Part shown: one piece after another, positions 27,023 through 35,631 of the stretch
Numbering within the stretch: the stretch's first letter is position 1
Layout: each line of letters starts with the position of its first letter
Origin: Martinezella rhizogenes
GTDB lineage: Bacteria; Pseudomonadota; Alphaproteobacteria; Rhizobiales; Rhizobiaceae
Reading direction: 5' to 3'
Assembly (NCBI GenBank): GCA_013322215.1
Contig: JAAMEZ010000056.1
Coordinates: forward strand, 248,001-312,000
Length of the DNA: 64,000 nucleotides
Translations under genes and position numbers: made by a program
Notes under the pieces: model-generated
What the model was told of the DNA's origin: nothing
Databases searched by the model: none
The model's input: only the letters and a program-made list of their open reading frames with translations

Positions 27023-28243
27023 TCAGACGATCAGCCCTTTCATCGGCAGGACATGGTCGGATCCGGGGAAGACATCCCGCGTCAAGACAGCCGGCGAGGC
27101 CCCCAACAGATCGACCGCGATCCCCTTGACGACAGCGCGCAGATCCGTGGTGGCGGCAAGATCGCGGCCATCGCGCAGCTGCGCCTGCTTGAGACCAGGC
27201 CAATCGGCAATCACCCGACCGCCCTTGATCGCGCCGCCGGCGAGGAAGGCGGCGGTGCCAGTGCCATGATCGGTGCCATGCGTGCCATTGACCTGTGCGG
27301 TACGGCCGAATTCGGTCGCAACGAAGATGGCGGTATCCTTCCAGGCTGGGCCAAGTTCCTGCTGGAACGCCGCAAAGGAATTATCGAGCCCGACAAGAAG
27401 CTTGTTCAGCCGGTCCACCTCGCCGGCATGGGTATCCCATCCTTCGAAGGCCAATGCCGCGACGCGGGGGCCGTCGTCCTGCGCCAACAGCCGGGCGGCA
27501 CCTCTTGCCATCTGTTCCATGCCGGTGGGGTCGCCGGGGCCGCCCCTTGCCTTGACATCAAGACCAGCGGCGATCTTGCCGGTCGAAATGCCTTCGGCGA
27601 GGATCTTTGCAAATAGCGGGTCGGTGTGATTGTAAAGATCCATCAGACGCGGCGGCAGATCGTCACTGACCGGCTGCAGATTGGACGGCGACCAGCCGAG
27701 CACCGGCGCCTTGCCGCGAATGACGAGCGGTGCATTGGCACCGACGGACAGTCCACGAATCTCCGATGCGCCAGGAGAAACCTTGTCGCCCTTCGGCAGG
27801 CCCTCCAGCATCCGGTTCAGCCAGCCCGAATCGACCCGGCCGGGCATTTCGTAGCCGGACTCCAGCACATCCTGTCCATCGAAATGCGACCGGTCGCGAT
27901 AGGGTGTCGCGCTGGCATGCACGACTGCCGCCTGCCCGGCCCGATAGAGCCGGTTGAAATTCGGCATCGACGGATGCAGCGCAAAGAAACTGTCGAGCGG
28001 AAGAGCCGCCTCCGGGCCGCTCGTCGTCATCGCGATCGACTGCCGCAGCGCCTGATAATCGGGGTCGCCGACCGGCGGAACAGCGGTCAGGCCATCGAGC
28101 GCACCACGCAGGATGATCGTGATGAAACGCGGGTCACGTCCGCCGGCGGCATGGGCAAAGCGTGGGATGAAAGCCCAGGCAAACAAGGCGCCTGAAGCAC
28201 CAAGCACGGCACGACGGGTGGGGGTCATGAGTTCGCAGGTCAT
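27023..28243 (-). CDS. DUF1501-family protein, Tat-exported
   Basis: A 406-residue protein of the DUF1501 family, which is related in fold to sulfatases and alkaline phosphatases but has no assigned reaction. The N-terminus carries a twin-arginine signal (TPTRRAVLGASGALFAW, then A-H-A), so the protein is exported folded to the periplasm. Later motifs include ALPLDSFFALHPSMPNF and a GHGTGTAAFLAGGA-like segment. The gene starts two bases after the DUF1800 stop, and the two families commonly occur as neighbours. Here they are the last genes of an operon headed by an ECF sigma factor. Confidence 0.9.
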   Translation of the reverse strand: MTCELMTPTRRAVLGASGALFAWAFIPRFAHAAGGRDPRFITIILRGALDGLTAVPPVGDPDYQALRQSIAMTTSGPEAALPLDSFFALHPSMPNFNRLYRAGQAAVVHASATPYRDRSHFDGQDVLESGYEMPGRVDSGWLNRMLEGLPKGDKVSPGASEIRGLSVGANAPLVIRGKAPVLGWSPSNLQPVSDDLPPRLMDLYNHTDPLFAKILAEGISTGKIAAGLDVKARGGPGDPTGMEQMARGAARLLAQDDGPRVAALAFEGWDTHAGEVDRLNKLLVGLDNSFAAFQQELGPAWKDTAIFVATEFGRTAQVNGTHGTDHGTGTAAFLAGGAIKGGRVIADWPGLKQAQLRDGRDLAATTDLRAVVKGIAVDLLGASPAVLTRDVFPGSDHVLPMKGLIV

Positions 28244-28245
28244 GG

Positions 28246-29805
28246 TCAGCGCCTTTGAAATTCGGGGGAAAGATAAGCGATCGTCAGGCCTTGATTGCGG
28301 GTCTCCGCGCGCGATACCGCCTGCAGCGTTTCCTTCGAGAGAAGCGGCCCCAGGCTGTCTGAAACGAAGCGGCGCGGATCGATCTGGGGCGGCACCGCAT
28401 TGGCGATCATATTGGCGACATCCATGCGCATGCTGAGGCTCTCGCTGGAGGCCCATACATCGACGGTATCGGCAAAGCCATTGGGACCCGCCGGCGCCCA
28501 GAAGGGCTGACCCATGGCGGTCAAAGCGCCGAGAATGACATTCGGCTTCGGCGTCTCGCCGCTTGCCCGCAGAAGCGCGGTCATGAATTCCAGCGGTGAA
28601 CGCACCTTCGAAAGTGTCGGGTTCCATGCATCTTCGGAGCCGATGAGCGCCCGATAGACGGCCGAAAGATCACCGTCGGTCTTGCTGAAGGTCGCAGCGA
28701 CGGCCTGCACGAGTCCCGGCGGCGGCGTGTCGGCAACGAAATGCCGGACAAGCTTGGTGGCGATATGCTGCGCCGTCGCCGGATGGCGGGCGAGATCGCG
28801 CAGCGCTTCACGCCCCTGCCCCACACCATTGTCGGCATAGGTGAGACCGAGCAACGTCTGGTCGCCGGGCTCGTGGGCGCCGGCGTTGAAGACGAAGGTG
28901 CCGGGTGTCCCAAGCTTGCCCTCGGCGCGTGCCACCGTCCAGCCCGTGATGATCTTGGCAAGCGTCGTCACGTCGGCCTGCGTGTAGCCGCCGTTGACAC
29001 CGAGCGTGTGGAGCTCCAACGTCTCGCGGGCAAGATTCTCGTTCAGACCACGCTTCTTGTTGGCGTTAGCCTTGGAGTTCGGCCCGATCGATTGCTGGTT
29101 GTCGAGATAGCCGAGCATGGCCGGATGGGTCTCGACGGCAAGCAGCATATCGGCGAAACGCCCAAAGACGTGCGGCCGGATCGCTTCGCGCTCGAAGGCG
29201 CCGGCAACGATATGAACTTCCTCGCTCTTCGAGACGGCGACCGCGAAATGGTTTGCCCAGAACATGGCGAGACGCTCGCCAAAGCCGATCAATGGCTGCC
29301 GGATGGTGCCGTTGAAGCGGGCATCCACTTCCGCCAGCAGGATTTGCTGTGGAAGGTAAGGCATTGCGGGCTTTTCCAGCTTCTCGACTGCTTTGCCGAT
29401 GACAGCCGCCATGGCTTGGTTGTTCGGCTGGGCCTGATTGTTCGGCTGAGTGGCCATTGCCTGGTTGCTCGGTTGCCCTGCCATGGCGCCGGAAGGCTGT
29501 ACCGGCGGCTTCTGCGGCTGTTGCGGGCCTTGCATCTGCTTGTCCTGCGGCACGGCGGCGACAGCGGCCGAAGCCTGCTGTCTGGCTTCCTTGCGCTGTT
29601 CCTGGAATGCGTAGAGAGAAACGAGAAGATCGGCCGTCGATTGTAGCTGAGGCCCGACCGGAACCGGGACGAAGCGCTCGGTTATTTCTTCCAGCAGCGC
29701 ACCGCGCGGATCGGCTGCGATCGACGTGGTGCCGTTATGGTCTGCCCCTAGCCCAAAGCGGGAAAGAGCGAGCGCGGCATAAACATCATTGGACTGCTCA
29801 GCCAT
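28246..29805 (-). CDS. DUF1800-family protein
   Basis: A 519-residue protein of the DUF1800 family, function unknown, usually paired with DUF1501. The family start is ALALSRFGLGAD near residue 10, and the later NENLARETLELHTLGV segment is its best-conserved block. Between about residues 75 and 125 there is a glutamine/asparagine/proline-rich stretch with repeated QPNNQA units that is not part of the core. I see no signal peptide, which is odd if it works with the exported DUF1501 protein. The start could be 29832 instead; the ATG at 29805 has AGGAG eleven bases upstream. Confidence 0.85.
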   Translation of the reverse strand: MAEQSNDVYAALALSRFGLGADHNGTTSIAADPRGALLEEITERFVPVPVGPQLQSTADLLVSLYAFQEQRKEARQQASAAVAAVPQDKQMQGPQQPQKPPVQPSGAMAGQPSNQAMATQPNNQAQPNNQAMAAVIGKAVEKLEKPAMPYLPQQILLAEVDARFNGTIRQPLIGFGERLAMFWANHFAVAVSKSEEVHIVAGAFEREAIRPHVFGRFADMLLAVETHPAMLGYLDNQQSIGPNSKANANKKRGLNENLARETLELHTLGVNGGYTQADVTTLAKIITGWTVARAEGKLGTPGTFVFNAGAHEPGDQTLLGLTYADNGVGQGREALRDLARHPATAQHIATKLVRHFVADTPPPGLVQAVAATFSKTDGDLSAVYRALIGSEDAWNPTLSKVRSPLEFMTALLRASGETPKPNVILGALTAMGQPFWAPAGPNGFADTVDVWASSESLSMRMDVANMIANAVPPQIDPRRFVSDSLGPLLSKETLQAVSRAETRNQGLTIAYLSPEFQRR

Positions 29806-29880
29806 GGCCTTGCCAACTCCTGATTCAAACATGCTCCTTTAACGCAGGCCTGGTTTCGATCCGTCGCTCGGCAACTATGA

Positions 29881-30330
29881 TCATTTTGTGGCGGCTGCCT
29901 TGGGGACGACACGGCGGACCAGGCTTCCGGCAAGTGCCCGGCGCTCGTCATAGGAGAGCCCTGCTGCAAAATCGACCGCACGCTGCTCCAGCTTCGCCCT
30001 CAAGGCGATATCGGCGTCGCGCGCCCTTGCCAGCGCCGCCGAGAGTGCCTCTTTGTCCAGCGTCGGCTGCCCAAGAATGGAGGCGGCGTCGACCTTGGCC
30101 TGCTGTGCCTCGAGAATGATCTGACGTTCGTCCTTGCGTGCCTCATTGAGCGCCGCGCGCAAAGCCTTCTTCTGCGCCGAAGGCAATTGCTCGCCGGCTA
30201 GCGGCATCATTCCGGCCCGCGCCTGCGTCTTGCGTATCCAGGTCAGCCCGCCGCCGGCCAATGCCCCGATCAGGAAGGTGTTCAACACCAAAAGAGAAAT
30301 GACCACTATTCGAAAGCTGCGATCCGTCAT
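29881..30330 (-). CDS. Periplasmic Spy/CpxP-like (heavy-metal sensor type) protein
   Basis: A 149-residue protein with an N-terminal membrane anchor (residues 7-28, VVISLLVLNTFLIGALAGGGL) followed by a charged, largely helical periplasmic domain rich in arginine and alanine. This layout fits the periplasmic heavy-metal sensor/Spy family, which includes chaperones and metal or envelope-stress sensors. Its start overlaps the anti-sigma gene stop by four bases, and it precedes the DUF1800 gene. It may sense the signal that releases the sigma factor. Confidence 0.8.
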   Translation of the reverse strand: MTDRSFRIVVISLLVLNTFLIGALAGGGLTWIRKTQARAGMMPLAGEQLPSAQKKALRAALNEARKDERQIILEAQQAKVDAASILGQPTLDKEALSAALARARDADIALRAKLEQRAVDFAAGLSYDERRALAGSLVRRVVPKAAATK

Positions 30331-30779
30331 TGGCTGTCCTGCTGCGCTATACCCGCGTCCGGCCCGATATCGCCGAACATGGTCGTGGTTCCGTCGGAGA
30401 CGACTGAGGTATCGGACGTCAAGCTCGGGGCCAAGATGGCGATGGCAATGCTGCCGGCAAGCGCGCCGGCTATGCCGACCCCCACGAGGCCGATGCCGGC
30501 AGAGCCGAAGCGGAACCAGTTTCGTATCGTCAGGCGGCGAACGAGCTTTGCGAGGATTCGCTCTTCCAGGCCAGCGTGGCGAGGCTTCACGACGTAGGTG
30601 TCGAGCAATGCGTCGAGATCGGCTGCTCGCGCCAGCATTTCGGTGGCGGCGTGGCTCCTGGCAAAATCCCGTGCGGCCGCGCGCTCCGCCTGCGGCCATC
30701 GGCCGATATCGCCGCCATAGGCCGCAGTCAGCGCCTCAAACCGTTCGGCATTCATCGGACCCGCGATATTCTCAACCAT
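30327..30779 (-). CDS. Probable anti-sigma factor, single-pass membrane protein
   Basis: A 150-residue protein with a cytoplasmic N-terminal helical part (ERFEALTAAYGGDIGRWPQAER), one membrane segment near residues 92-115 (GSAGIGLVGVGIAGALAGSI) and a short periplasmic tail. It overlaps the end of the sigma-factor gene by eight bases and has the classical layout of an ECF anti-sigma factor, although no zinc-binding HxxxCxxC motif is present. The assignment rests on topology and context. Confidence 0.7.
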   Translation of the reverse strand: MVENIAGPMNAERFEALTAAYGGDIGRWPQAERAAARDFARSHAATEMLARAADLDALLDTYVVKPRHAGLEERILAKLVRRLTIRNWFRFGSAGIGLVGVGIAGALAGSIAIAILAPSLTSDTSVVSDGTTTMFGDIGPDAGIAQQDSQ

Positions 30780-31344
30780 CGCCCTGTTCCTTCAACAAAA
30801 GCACCTGCAAGGAGCGCCTTCCACGCGCAAGCAGGCTTTCCAGTGCGTCGACGCTGACATCCATGACCTCAGCTGCCTCGGCATTCGACAGCGCCTGATA
30901 GTAAACCAGAATGATCGCCTCACGCTGCCTGGGCGCGATCATCTGCATGGCCCGCTCCACGCGCTTGGACGGATCGTCCTCGCTCATCAAACCCGCATCC
31001 GGCGCCGGCCCTTCATACTCGATATCGGGTGGATGCTCGGCAAGAACGTCTTTGCGACGCCGCAGGCGATCATAACAAAGGTTGGTCGCCACGCGATGCA
31101 CCCAGGTGCTGAAGCGGGCATTGCCCTGGCGCCAGCCGCCGGCATTCCGCCAGACGCGCAGGAACGTCTCCTGCGCCACATCCTCGGCCTCGGCGGCATC
31201 GCCAAGCATGCGGGTTGCCACGGCAACGATGCGCGGCAACTGCCGTGTTATCATCATGCGCATCGCTGGAACATCGCCCGCAGCGATGCGACCGAGCAGG
31301 TCCTCATCCGGGTCGCCACTCTTGGGCGCGCGATCCCACTTCAT
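30772..31344 (-). CDS. ECF-type RNA polymerase sigma factor
   Basis: A 190-residue sigma-70 family protein with region 2 (ATRMLGDAAEAEDVAQETFLRVW, about residues 35-60) and region 4 (PRQREAIILVYYQALSNAEAAEVMDVS, about residues 135-165). The ATG at 31344 is chosen over an upstream TTG. It heads a tightly packed set of five genes with four- to eight-base overlaps through the first three. It likely directs transcription of its own operon under envelope stress or metal exposure. Confidence 0.92.
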   Translation of the reverse strand: MKWDRAPKSGDPDEDLLGRIAAGDVPAMRMMITRQLPRIVAVATRMLGDAAEAEDVAQETFLRVWRNAGGWRQGNARFSTWVHRVATNLCYDRLRRRKDVLAEHPPDIEYEGPAPDAGLMSEDDPSKRVERAMQMIAPRQREAIILVYYQALSNAEAAEVMDVSVDALESLLARGRRSLQVLLLKEQGDG

Positions 31345-31712
31345 CGACAATCGCTACCGCTCCAGTTTCCTGCGATACCGGCATGACATGCGGGCCTTGG
31401 CCTTTTGGCCGGCAGATCCCGCCTCGCCGCCAACTCCGGCAAGCGGCGCCATTCAGATCGCAGCATCTCGGTCAGCGTATCATCCTTCGACATCAAACAC
31501 AGGCTCACAGGGATTGAACGCTGCGCTTGCCGAATTCCGTCGCTTTCGTGTCGAGGGCTTTCGAATTTTCTTTTCGAGCCCAAAGGCCATCTATCAGCTA
31601 AAAATATCAGGCAAAAACAGAAGAGCCGGCTCACCCGGAGGCAGGAGTTTCAACCCTCCCTACCCGGGCTTGCCGGCACTTCGCATGGTGAAATGCGAAA
31701 GCTCAAGCTCGA
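31345..31712. other. Intergenic region between ECF operon and EF-hand gene
   Basis: A 368-base stretch that should contain the promoter of the ECF sigma operon on its left side and the terminator of the EF-hand gene on its right. A perfect seven-pair hairpin (TTCGCAT, loop GGTGAA, ATGCGAA) lies at 31680-31699, just beyond the EF-hand stop. An open frame on the minus strand covers most of the gap but lacks a ribosome site and family resemblance. No sigma-type promoter could be assigned with confidence. Confidence 0.45.
31680..31699 (-). terminator. Hairpin after the EF-hand gene
   Basis: Perfect seven-pair stem with six-base loop located 13 bases downstream of the EF-hand stop codon. It lacks a T tract, so it may act as a weak terminator or a 3' end protector. 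Confidence 0.45.
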
Positions 31713-32546
31713 TCAGAGCGTCAGCAAATCGCTCGTCGTCTGATCCTGTTCATTGTTCGAGTAGAAGCTTCCGAAATCCGGCATCTGCGGTTGCTGCGCC
31801 TTCATGGCCTGCTCGAACTGGGTCTGCGTCAACGACCCGGAACCGGACGTGTCGAGGCTCTTGAACAGCGACGTTGCCTGATCTTCGCTTACGTCGGAAG
31901 GACGGGCAGCCACGAATTCGGATTCGCTGACGCTGCCGTCGCCGTTCGTATCCATGGAGGAAAACGCGGCAGAGAGGTCATCGTCGCTCATCTGGCCACC
32001 CGGCGGTGGTGGGGGTTGCTGCTGGCCCGCCTGCATGGCTTTCGCAAGCTGCGCTTCGGTGAGAGAGCCGGTATTGCTGGTGTCGAAGCTCTGGAACAAT
32101 TGCTGCGCCTGAGTTTCGCTGACGTCCGACGGGCGCGCGGCCACGAATTCCGCCTCGCTGACATTGCCGTCGCCATTGGTGTCCATAGCGCTGATCATAT
32201 CGCTTTGGCTGCTATCCTGGGTACCGGTTGCGGAAGCCTGCTGAGTGCTTGACGTCGAACTGGCGGAGTTGCTGTCGGAATCCGATGTCGAGCTATCGCT
32301 GCCGGTGCCGGCCTGCATGTTGAGAATCATGTTCATCAGCTGCGCGACGAGCTGTTCTGCCGAAGCGATCTGAGACTGATCGTCAGAAGACGAAGAGGAG
32401 CTCGTACCGGAAGAGCTGCCCGACGAATTGCCGGAGGAGCTGTCAGACAGCAGGGATGCGATGGAATCATCAGCCGTCGACGCTGTCGAGCGCGAGGTCT
32501 GGTATTGATAGTAATTGCTCGATGAGATCGAGTAGATGCTCGTCAT
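31713..32546 (-). CDS. EF-hand calcium-binding protein with serine-rich region
   Basis: A 277-residue protein with four EF-hand loops in two tandem pairs: DTNGDGNVSEAEF, DTSNTGSLTEAQL, DTNGDGSVSESEF and DTSGSGSLTQTQF. The first loop of each pair is canonical; the second is shorter on acidic ligands. The pairs are joined by a proline-rich linker (QQQPPPPPGG). Before them lies a long serine/glycine-rich tract (about residues 38-65). There is no classical signal peptide. Rhizobial calsymin, also EF-hand rich and secreted without a signal peptide, is a possible functional parallel, but homology is not claimed. The ATG has a good GGAGG. Confidence 0.85.
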   Translation of the reverse strand: MTSIYSISSSNYYQYQTSRSTASTADDSIASLLSDSSSGNSSGSSSGTSSSSSSDDQSQIASAEQLVAQLMNMILNMQAGTGSDSSTSDSDSNSASSTSSTQQASATGTQDSSQSDMISAMDTNGDGNVSEAEFVAARPSDVSETQAQQLFQSFDTSNTGSLTEAQLAKAMQAGQQQPPPPPGGQMSDDDLSAAFSSMDTNGDGSVSESEFVAARPSDVSEDQATSLFKSLDTSGSGSLTQTQFEQAMKAQQPQMPDFGSFYSNNEQDQTTSDLLTL

Positions 32547-33044
32547 TGGGGCCTCCAGATACGAGCGTTGAGAGGAACTCAGATGGCTTATGCTTACGCG
32601 ACTTGAACACAATCGACACCAGGCCCGGCCGCGTTGAGGCGGAGGCATGGCTTCGATAATCGATATGAGCGGATGGACTTGCGGATGCCCCGATCAAACG
32701 CGTCTTGCGCCCCAACTTGACCGACGCATCTTTTCCAGAGCAAGCGTACCCGGGATCACCCCACCAATATGTCTGTCGCCATCATGGCTATATTGGCATC
32801 TGCACATTTTCGATTTTCACTTCCCAACGTGGGGAAATTGCACAAGGAAACTTGCGCGTGGCTTATAGACGCTTGACGAACACATCCTGTTGCGATTTTC
32901 TTCCTCAATTTTTAGGGAATATATAAATTCCGCCACTCTGTTGAGCATTGCTGGTATATGGGCTCCAGCACTTGAGCGGCATTGATGGAAAACAATACGA
33001 AGAAGAGGGGCACAGCTTGAACATCGGTTTCTGTGGAGAGGTGA
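32547..33044. other. Divergent intergenic region between EF-hand and TetR genes
   Basis: Almost 500 bases without a convincing gene, clearly more AT-rich toward the TetR gene. A small inverted repeat GGAAT-N6-ATTCC at 32916-32931 encloses a TATAAA-like stretch and could be an operator for the TetR regulator. Promoters for both flanking genes should lie here. Nothing else stands out. Confidence 0.4.
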
Positions 33045-33686
33045 ATGAGGCGAACTAAGGAGGAGGCGGCTGAAACGAGGAACGACATTTTGCAATCTGC
33101 AAAAGCTCTGTTTCTCGACAAGGGCTACGAGAATGTCAGCCTGGAAGAGATAGCCGTAGCCGCCGGTGTCACGCGGGGGGCAGTGCACTGGCATTTCAAG
33201 AACAAGCAGGGGCTGATGTTTGCGATTCGCGACGAGGCCCAGCAACCGTTTCAGGAATTGGCGGAGCGGATGTCCAAGGAGCTGCCGCCCAATCCACTCG
33301 ACCTGATCGCCGATACCATAGCTGCGATATTCGACGACGTTCACGGCGATCCGCGCAAGCGCAGCATGTTGAAGGTGATGATGCATCTCGACATGGCATT
33401 TTGCGACGGGACAACAAGCCGGGCGAGCTCATTCCGGCACGACATGCATGAAAATTTCGAACGCATTTTCACCCTGATGGATGAAAAGACGAAACTTCCG
33501 GCTCCCTGGACGCCGGATACGGCCGCTTCCGCGCTGACGGCGGTCATCGGCGGCCTGATCACCGAATGGACGCTCGACCGGGGCAGTTTCGAGCTGGTCC
33601 CGTGCGGACAGATGTTCATAAGGATGGTGCTGAAGACCTGGTTCCCACTGGCCCAGACGCAGGAACTGGCGATTACCGCGATCTGA
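33045..33686 (+). CDS. TetR-family regulator (AcrR/TtgR-like)
   Basis: A 213-residue regulator starting MRRTKEEAAETRNDILQSA with a TetR helix-turn-helix (about residues 30-55, VSLEEIAVAAGVTRGAVHWHFKNK). The HTH closely follows the AcrR/TtgR pattern of multidrug-efflux repressors, and the larger C-terminal ligand domain fits. Unusually no efflux pump lies next to it; the neighbours are a porin gene and an EF-hand gene. It may act on itself or on distant genes. Confidence 0.9.
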   Translation: MRRTKEEAAETRNDILQSAKALFLDKGYENVSLEEIAVAAGVTRGAVHWHFKNKQGLMFAIRDEAQQPFQELAERMSKELPPNPLDLIADTIAAIFDDVHGDPRKRSMLKVMMHLDMAFCDGTTSRASSFRHDMHENFERIFTLMDEKTKLPAPWTPDTAASALTAVIGGLITEWTLDRGSFELVPCGQMFIRMVLKTWFPLAQTQELAITAI

Positions 33687-33688
33687 CG

Positions 33689-33726
33689 ATTCCGGGAAAA
33701 GCGCATAGCGGTTTTCCCTTCGGAAT
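33689..33726 (+). repeat. Rhizobial intergenic palindromic repeat, copy 1
   Basis: A 38-base palindromic element (ATTCC...GGAAAAG...GGTTTTCC...GGAAT) that starts two bases after the TetR stop codon. It matches, in reverse orientation, the element at 60695-60732 in 32 of 38 positions. It can fold into a long hairpin and may also terminate the TetR transcript. Confidence 0.7.
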
Positions 33727-33858
33727 CTATGAAAACCAACGGGAGCAGCTTTAAGCCTCTGCCGGGAGCTGAACCGATTCCCAAAAGCTGGAAATAAAAA
33801 AGGATCCGGAGGGAAAGCCAGATCCTTTGCTTTGATCGGAGGTCAACCGATCGATGAA

Positions 33859-33890
33859 AGAAGCCTGACGGATTGGAACGTCAGGCTTCT
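33859..33890 (-). terminator. Terminator of the porin gene
   Basis: AGAAGCCTGACG and CGTCAGGCTTCT form a perfect twelve-pair stem with an eight-base loop 32 bases past the porin stop. On the minus strand it is followed by TTTC. This is the strongest hairpin in the window. Confidence 0.85.
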
Positions 33891-33921
33891 CTTACCCAGC
33901 ATTGAGCCGGATAATTCAATA

Positions 33922-35013
33922 TTAGAAGGCGCGTTCGAAGCGCAGGATACCAGCCCACTGATCCTGGTTCACAGAATCGAAGTTGGTGTAGGAGACTTCC
34001 GGCTCGATGAGCAGGTTCTTGACCGGGTTGAACTTGAGGTTCGTGGTCGCTGCGAAGATCTTCGAGTCGGTGTAGGCGAGCTGGAGGTTCCACTTCAGCT
34101 TTTCGTTGATCGGAACGCCAACGCCGCCCCAAACTGCCCAGTCGCCCCAGCCGCACTTCGACGGATCGTTAACAGGGCAAGCCGAACGATCGAGGTTGGT
34201 GCCTGCATACTTGTTCAGCTTGTCGCCATTGGTGTTCCAGCCGCCCATCAAGAAGGCCGAGAACGTACCGAAGTCAGCATCGACACGAGCCTTGACAGCG
34301 CCTTCTTCGACGATCGAGTCGTAACCGCCGACGACCTTGAAGCCCCATGCGCCGGACTTGAAGCCAGCACCGGCGACAACGTCAGGAGCGTAGTGGTTGC
34401 CCTTGTCGTCAGACCACCAGCTTGCGCCGTAAGAAGCGTCCGAGCCGCTGGAGTTCGAGTCTTCAACCGAGACCATGGCCGTGAAGCCGTTGCCGGCATC
34501 GTAGTTGTAGGTCAACTGGTTGAGTTCGTACGGACCGTCATAGATCACGTCGTCGTTGATGACGTCGCCGGCATAACCGATATAGGAGTTATACTGCGAG
34601 TCTGCCTTACCGACGAGGAAACCACCCAGGCTGATGTTGGCGAACAGCAGCTTCGTGGAGGTGGAGTTGCCGTCGTTCCAGTCCCAACGGATGACCGTGT
34701 TGGTCTTCAGCGGGCCGTATTCGGTGTCGGTCGCAGTGTCGACGCTCAGCTCTGCACGGGTGTGCCAGAGCGTGCCGTTCTTGCTGTTCGGGTTGTAGGC
34801 ATCATACCACTCGCCTTCGGTACGGACGCGGCCGCCGATCTTGAGGCAGGTTTCGGTGCCCGGGATGAAGAAGTAGCCAGCGCCGTATGCATCGCAGATA
34901 CGGACGTATTCCAGCGGCTCCGGCTCAGCGGCAACGATGGCGTCGGCCGCATGGGCACCGGAAACTGCTGCCAGCGCAGCAGCGGAGCCGAGAAGAAGGC
35001 TCTTGATGTTCAT
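33922..35013 (-). CDS. Outer-membrane porin (RopA type)
   Basis: A 363-residue porin of the alphaproteobacterial Omp2/RopA family. It has a clear signal peptide (MNIKSLLLGSAAALAAVSGA-H-A), then the family's mature start PLEYVRICDAYGAGYFFIPG with paired cysteines (C at RICDAYG and TETCLKIGG). The remainder has the alternating aromatic pattern of a beta-barrel and ends in phenylalanine (RFERAF), as needed for outer-membrane assembly. The codon bias is strong and the Shine-Dalgarno is good (caggag), so it is probably highly expressed. It allows diffusion of small hydrophilic solutes. Confidence 0.93.
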   Translation of the reverse strand: MNIKSLLLGSAAALAAVSGAHAADAIVAAEPEPLEYVRICDAYGAGYFFIPGTETCLKIGGRVRTEGEWYDAYNPNSKNGTLWHTRAELSVDTATDTEYGPLKTNTVIRWDWNDGNSTSTKLLFANISLGGFLVGKADSQYNSYIGYAGDVINDDVIYDGPYELNQLTYNYDAGNGFTAMVSVEDSNSSGSDASYGASWWSDDKGNHYAPDVVAGAGFKSGAWGFKVVGGYDSIVEEGAVKARVDADFGTFSAFLMGGWNTNGDKLNKYAGTNLDRSACPVNDPSKCGWGDWAVWGGVGVPINEKLKWNLQLAYTDSKIFAATTNLKFNPVKNLLIEPEVSYTNFDSVNQDQWAGILRFERAF

Positions 35014-35631
35014 AATTAAACTCCTGGTTGTAATATGCACTTCTATTTTACCGCGAGCGCAGAACTGGAGCACACCCTGAAGGTCGGTTTGGTCTAAACA
35101 CGACCGGGCAGCCCGGCAAATACGCACCTGATGTTGGCTTGAGTCCCCTCGAACCTTCATGATTACCCCCGCGGTAAAAGGTTTTGAAATGCCTCTACCG
35201 ATCCGACCGATTGCTCGACCGTAAGACAACTTATGTCCTGTATTGGATTTACAAACAGCCCGTATGTTTGTCAATTATGTGAAAAGCGCTGAGACGTTAG
35301 TCTTGGCCGATGTTGCTTAAATGCAACTCGCGACCGCAGGCCACAGCGGCATCCGGCATGGATCGCAAAGAGGTACCTGTCCATGAAACGCTTGCCAGCC
35401 AGGAGTGTCGCCATATCTGATGCCAGCGCGATGTCGGCGATCGATAATGATATCGCAACCCCATCCGATCGTGGCCCGGCCATCGAGAATTCCGCGGCAA
35501 AATGGCGGGGAGGCTTTGGCCAGCGGGCTTGAGCAAAGTTCAGCAATAAAATTCAACAATTCGCTACACACAGAAATATTGAATTTTTCTAGATTCCGCC
35601 GAGTCGCGCCATCGGAGAGGGAAAATCGCGA
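35014..35631. other. Long upstream region of porin and GT-A genes
   Basis: More than 600 bases between two divergent genes with no credible coding frame. The left part must hold the porin promoter and a probably long 5' leader. On the right, AAAATTCAA (35548-35556) and TTGAATTTT (35579-35587) form nine-base inverted arms about 50 bases before the 35632 start, a possible operator or leader stem. Small RNA genes could be hidden here but I cannot support one. Confidence 0.4.

Noticed and set aside
31341..31634. Open frame in the gap upstream of the sigma-factor gene (minus strand)
   Set aside because: No Shine-Dalgarno, no family resemblance, and it overlaps the sigma-factor start. A shorter version from 31493 looks slightly protein-like but cannot be supported.
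33832..35019. A 395-codon plus-strand open frame
   Set aside because: Antisense to the porin gene, whose signal peptide, beta-barrel pattern and terminator are clear.
35271..35571. Several short minus-strand frames upstream of the porin
   Set aside because: Overlapping alternatives in two frames, none with a ribosome site or recognisable protein features.
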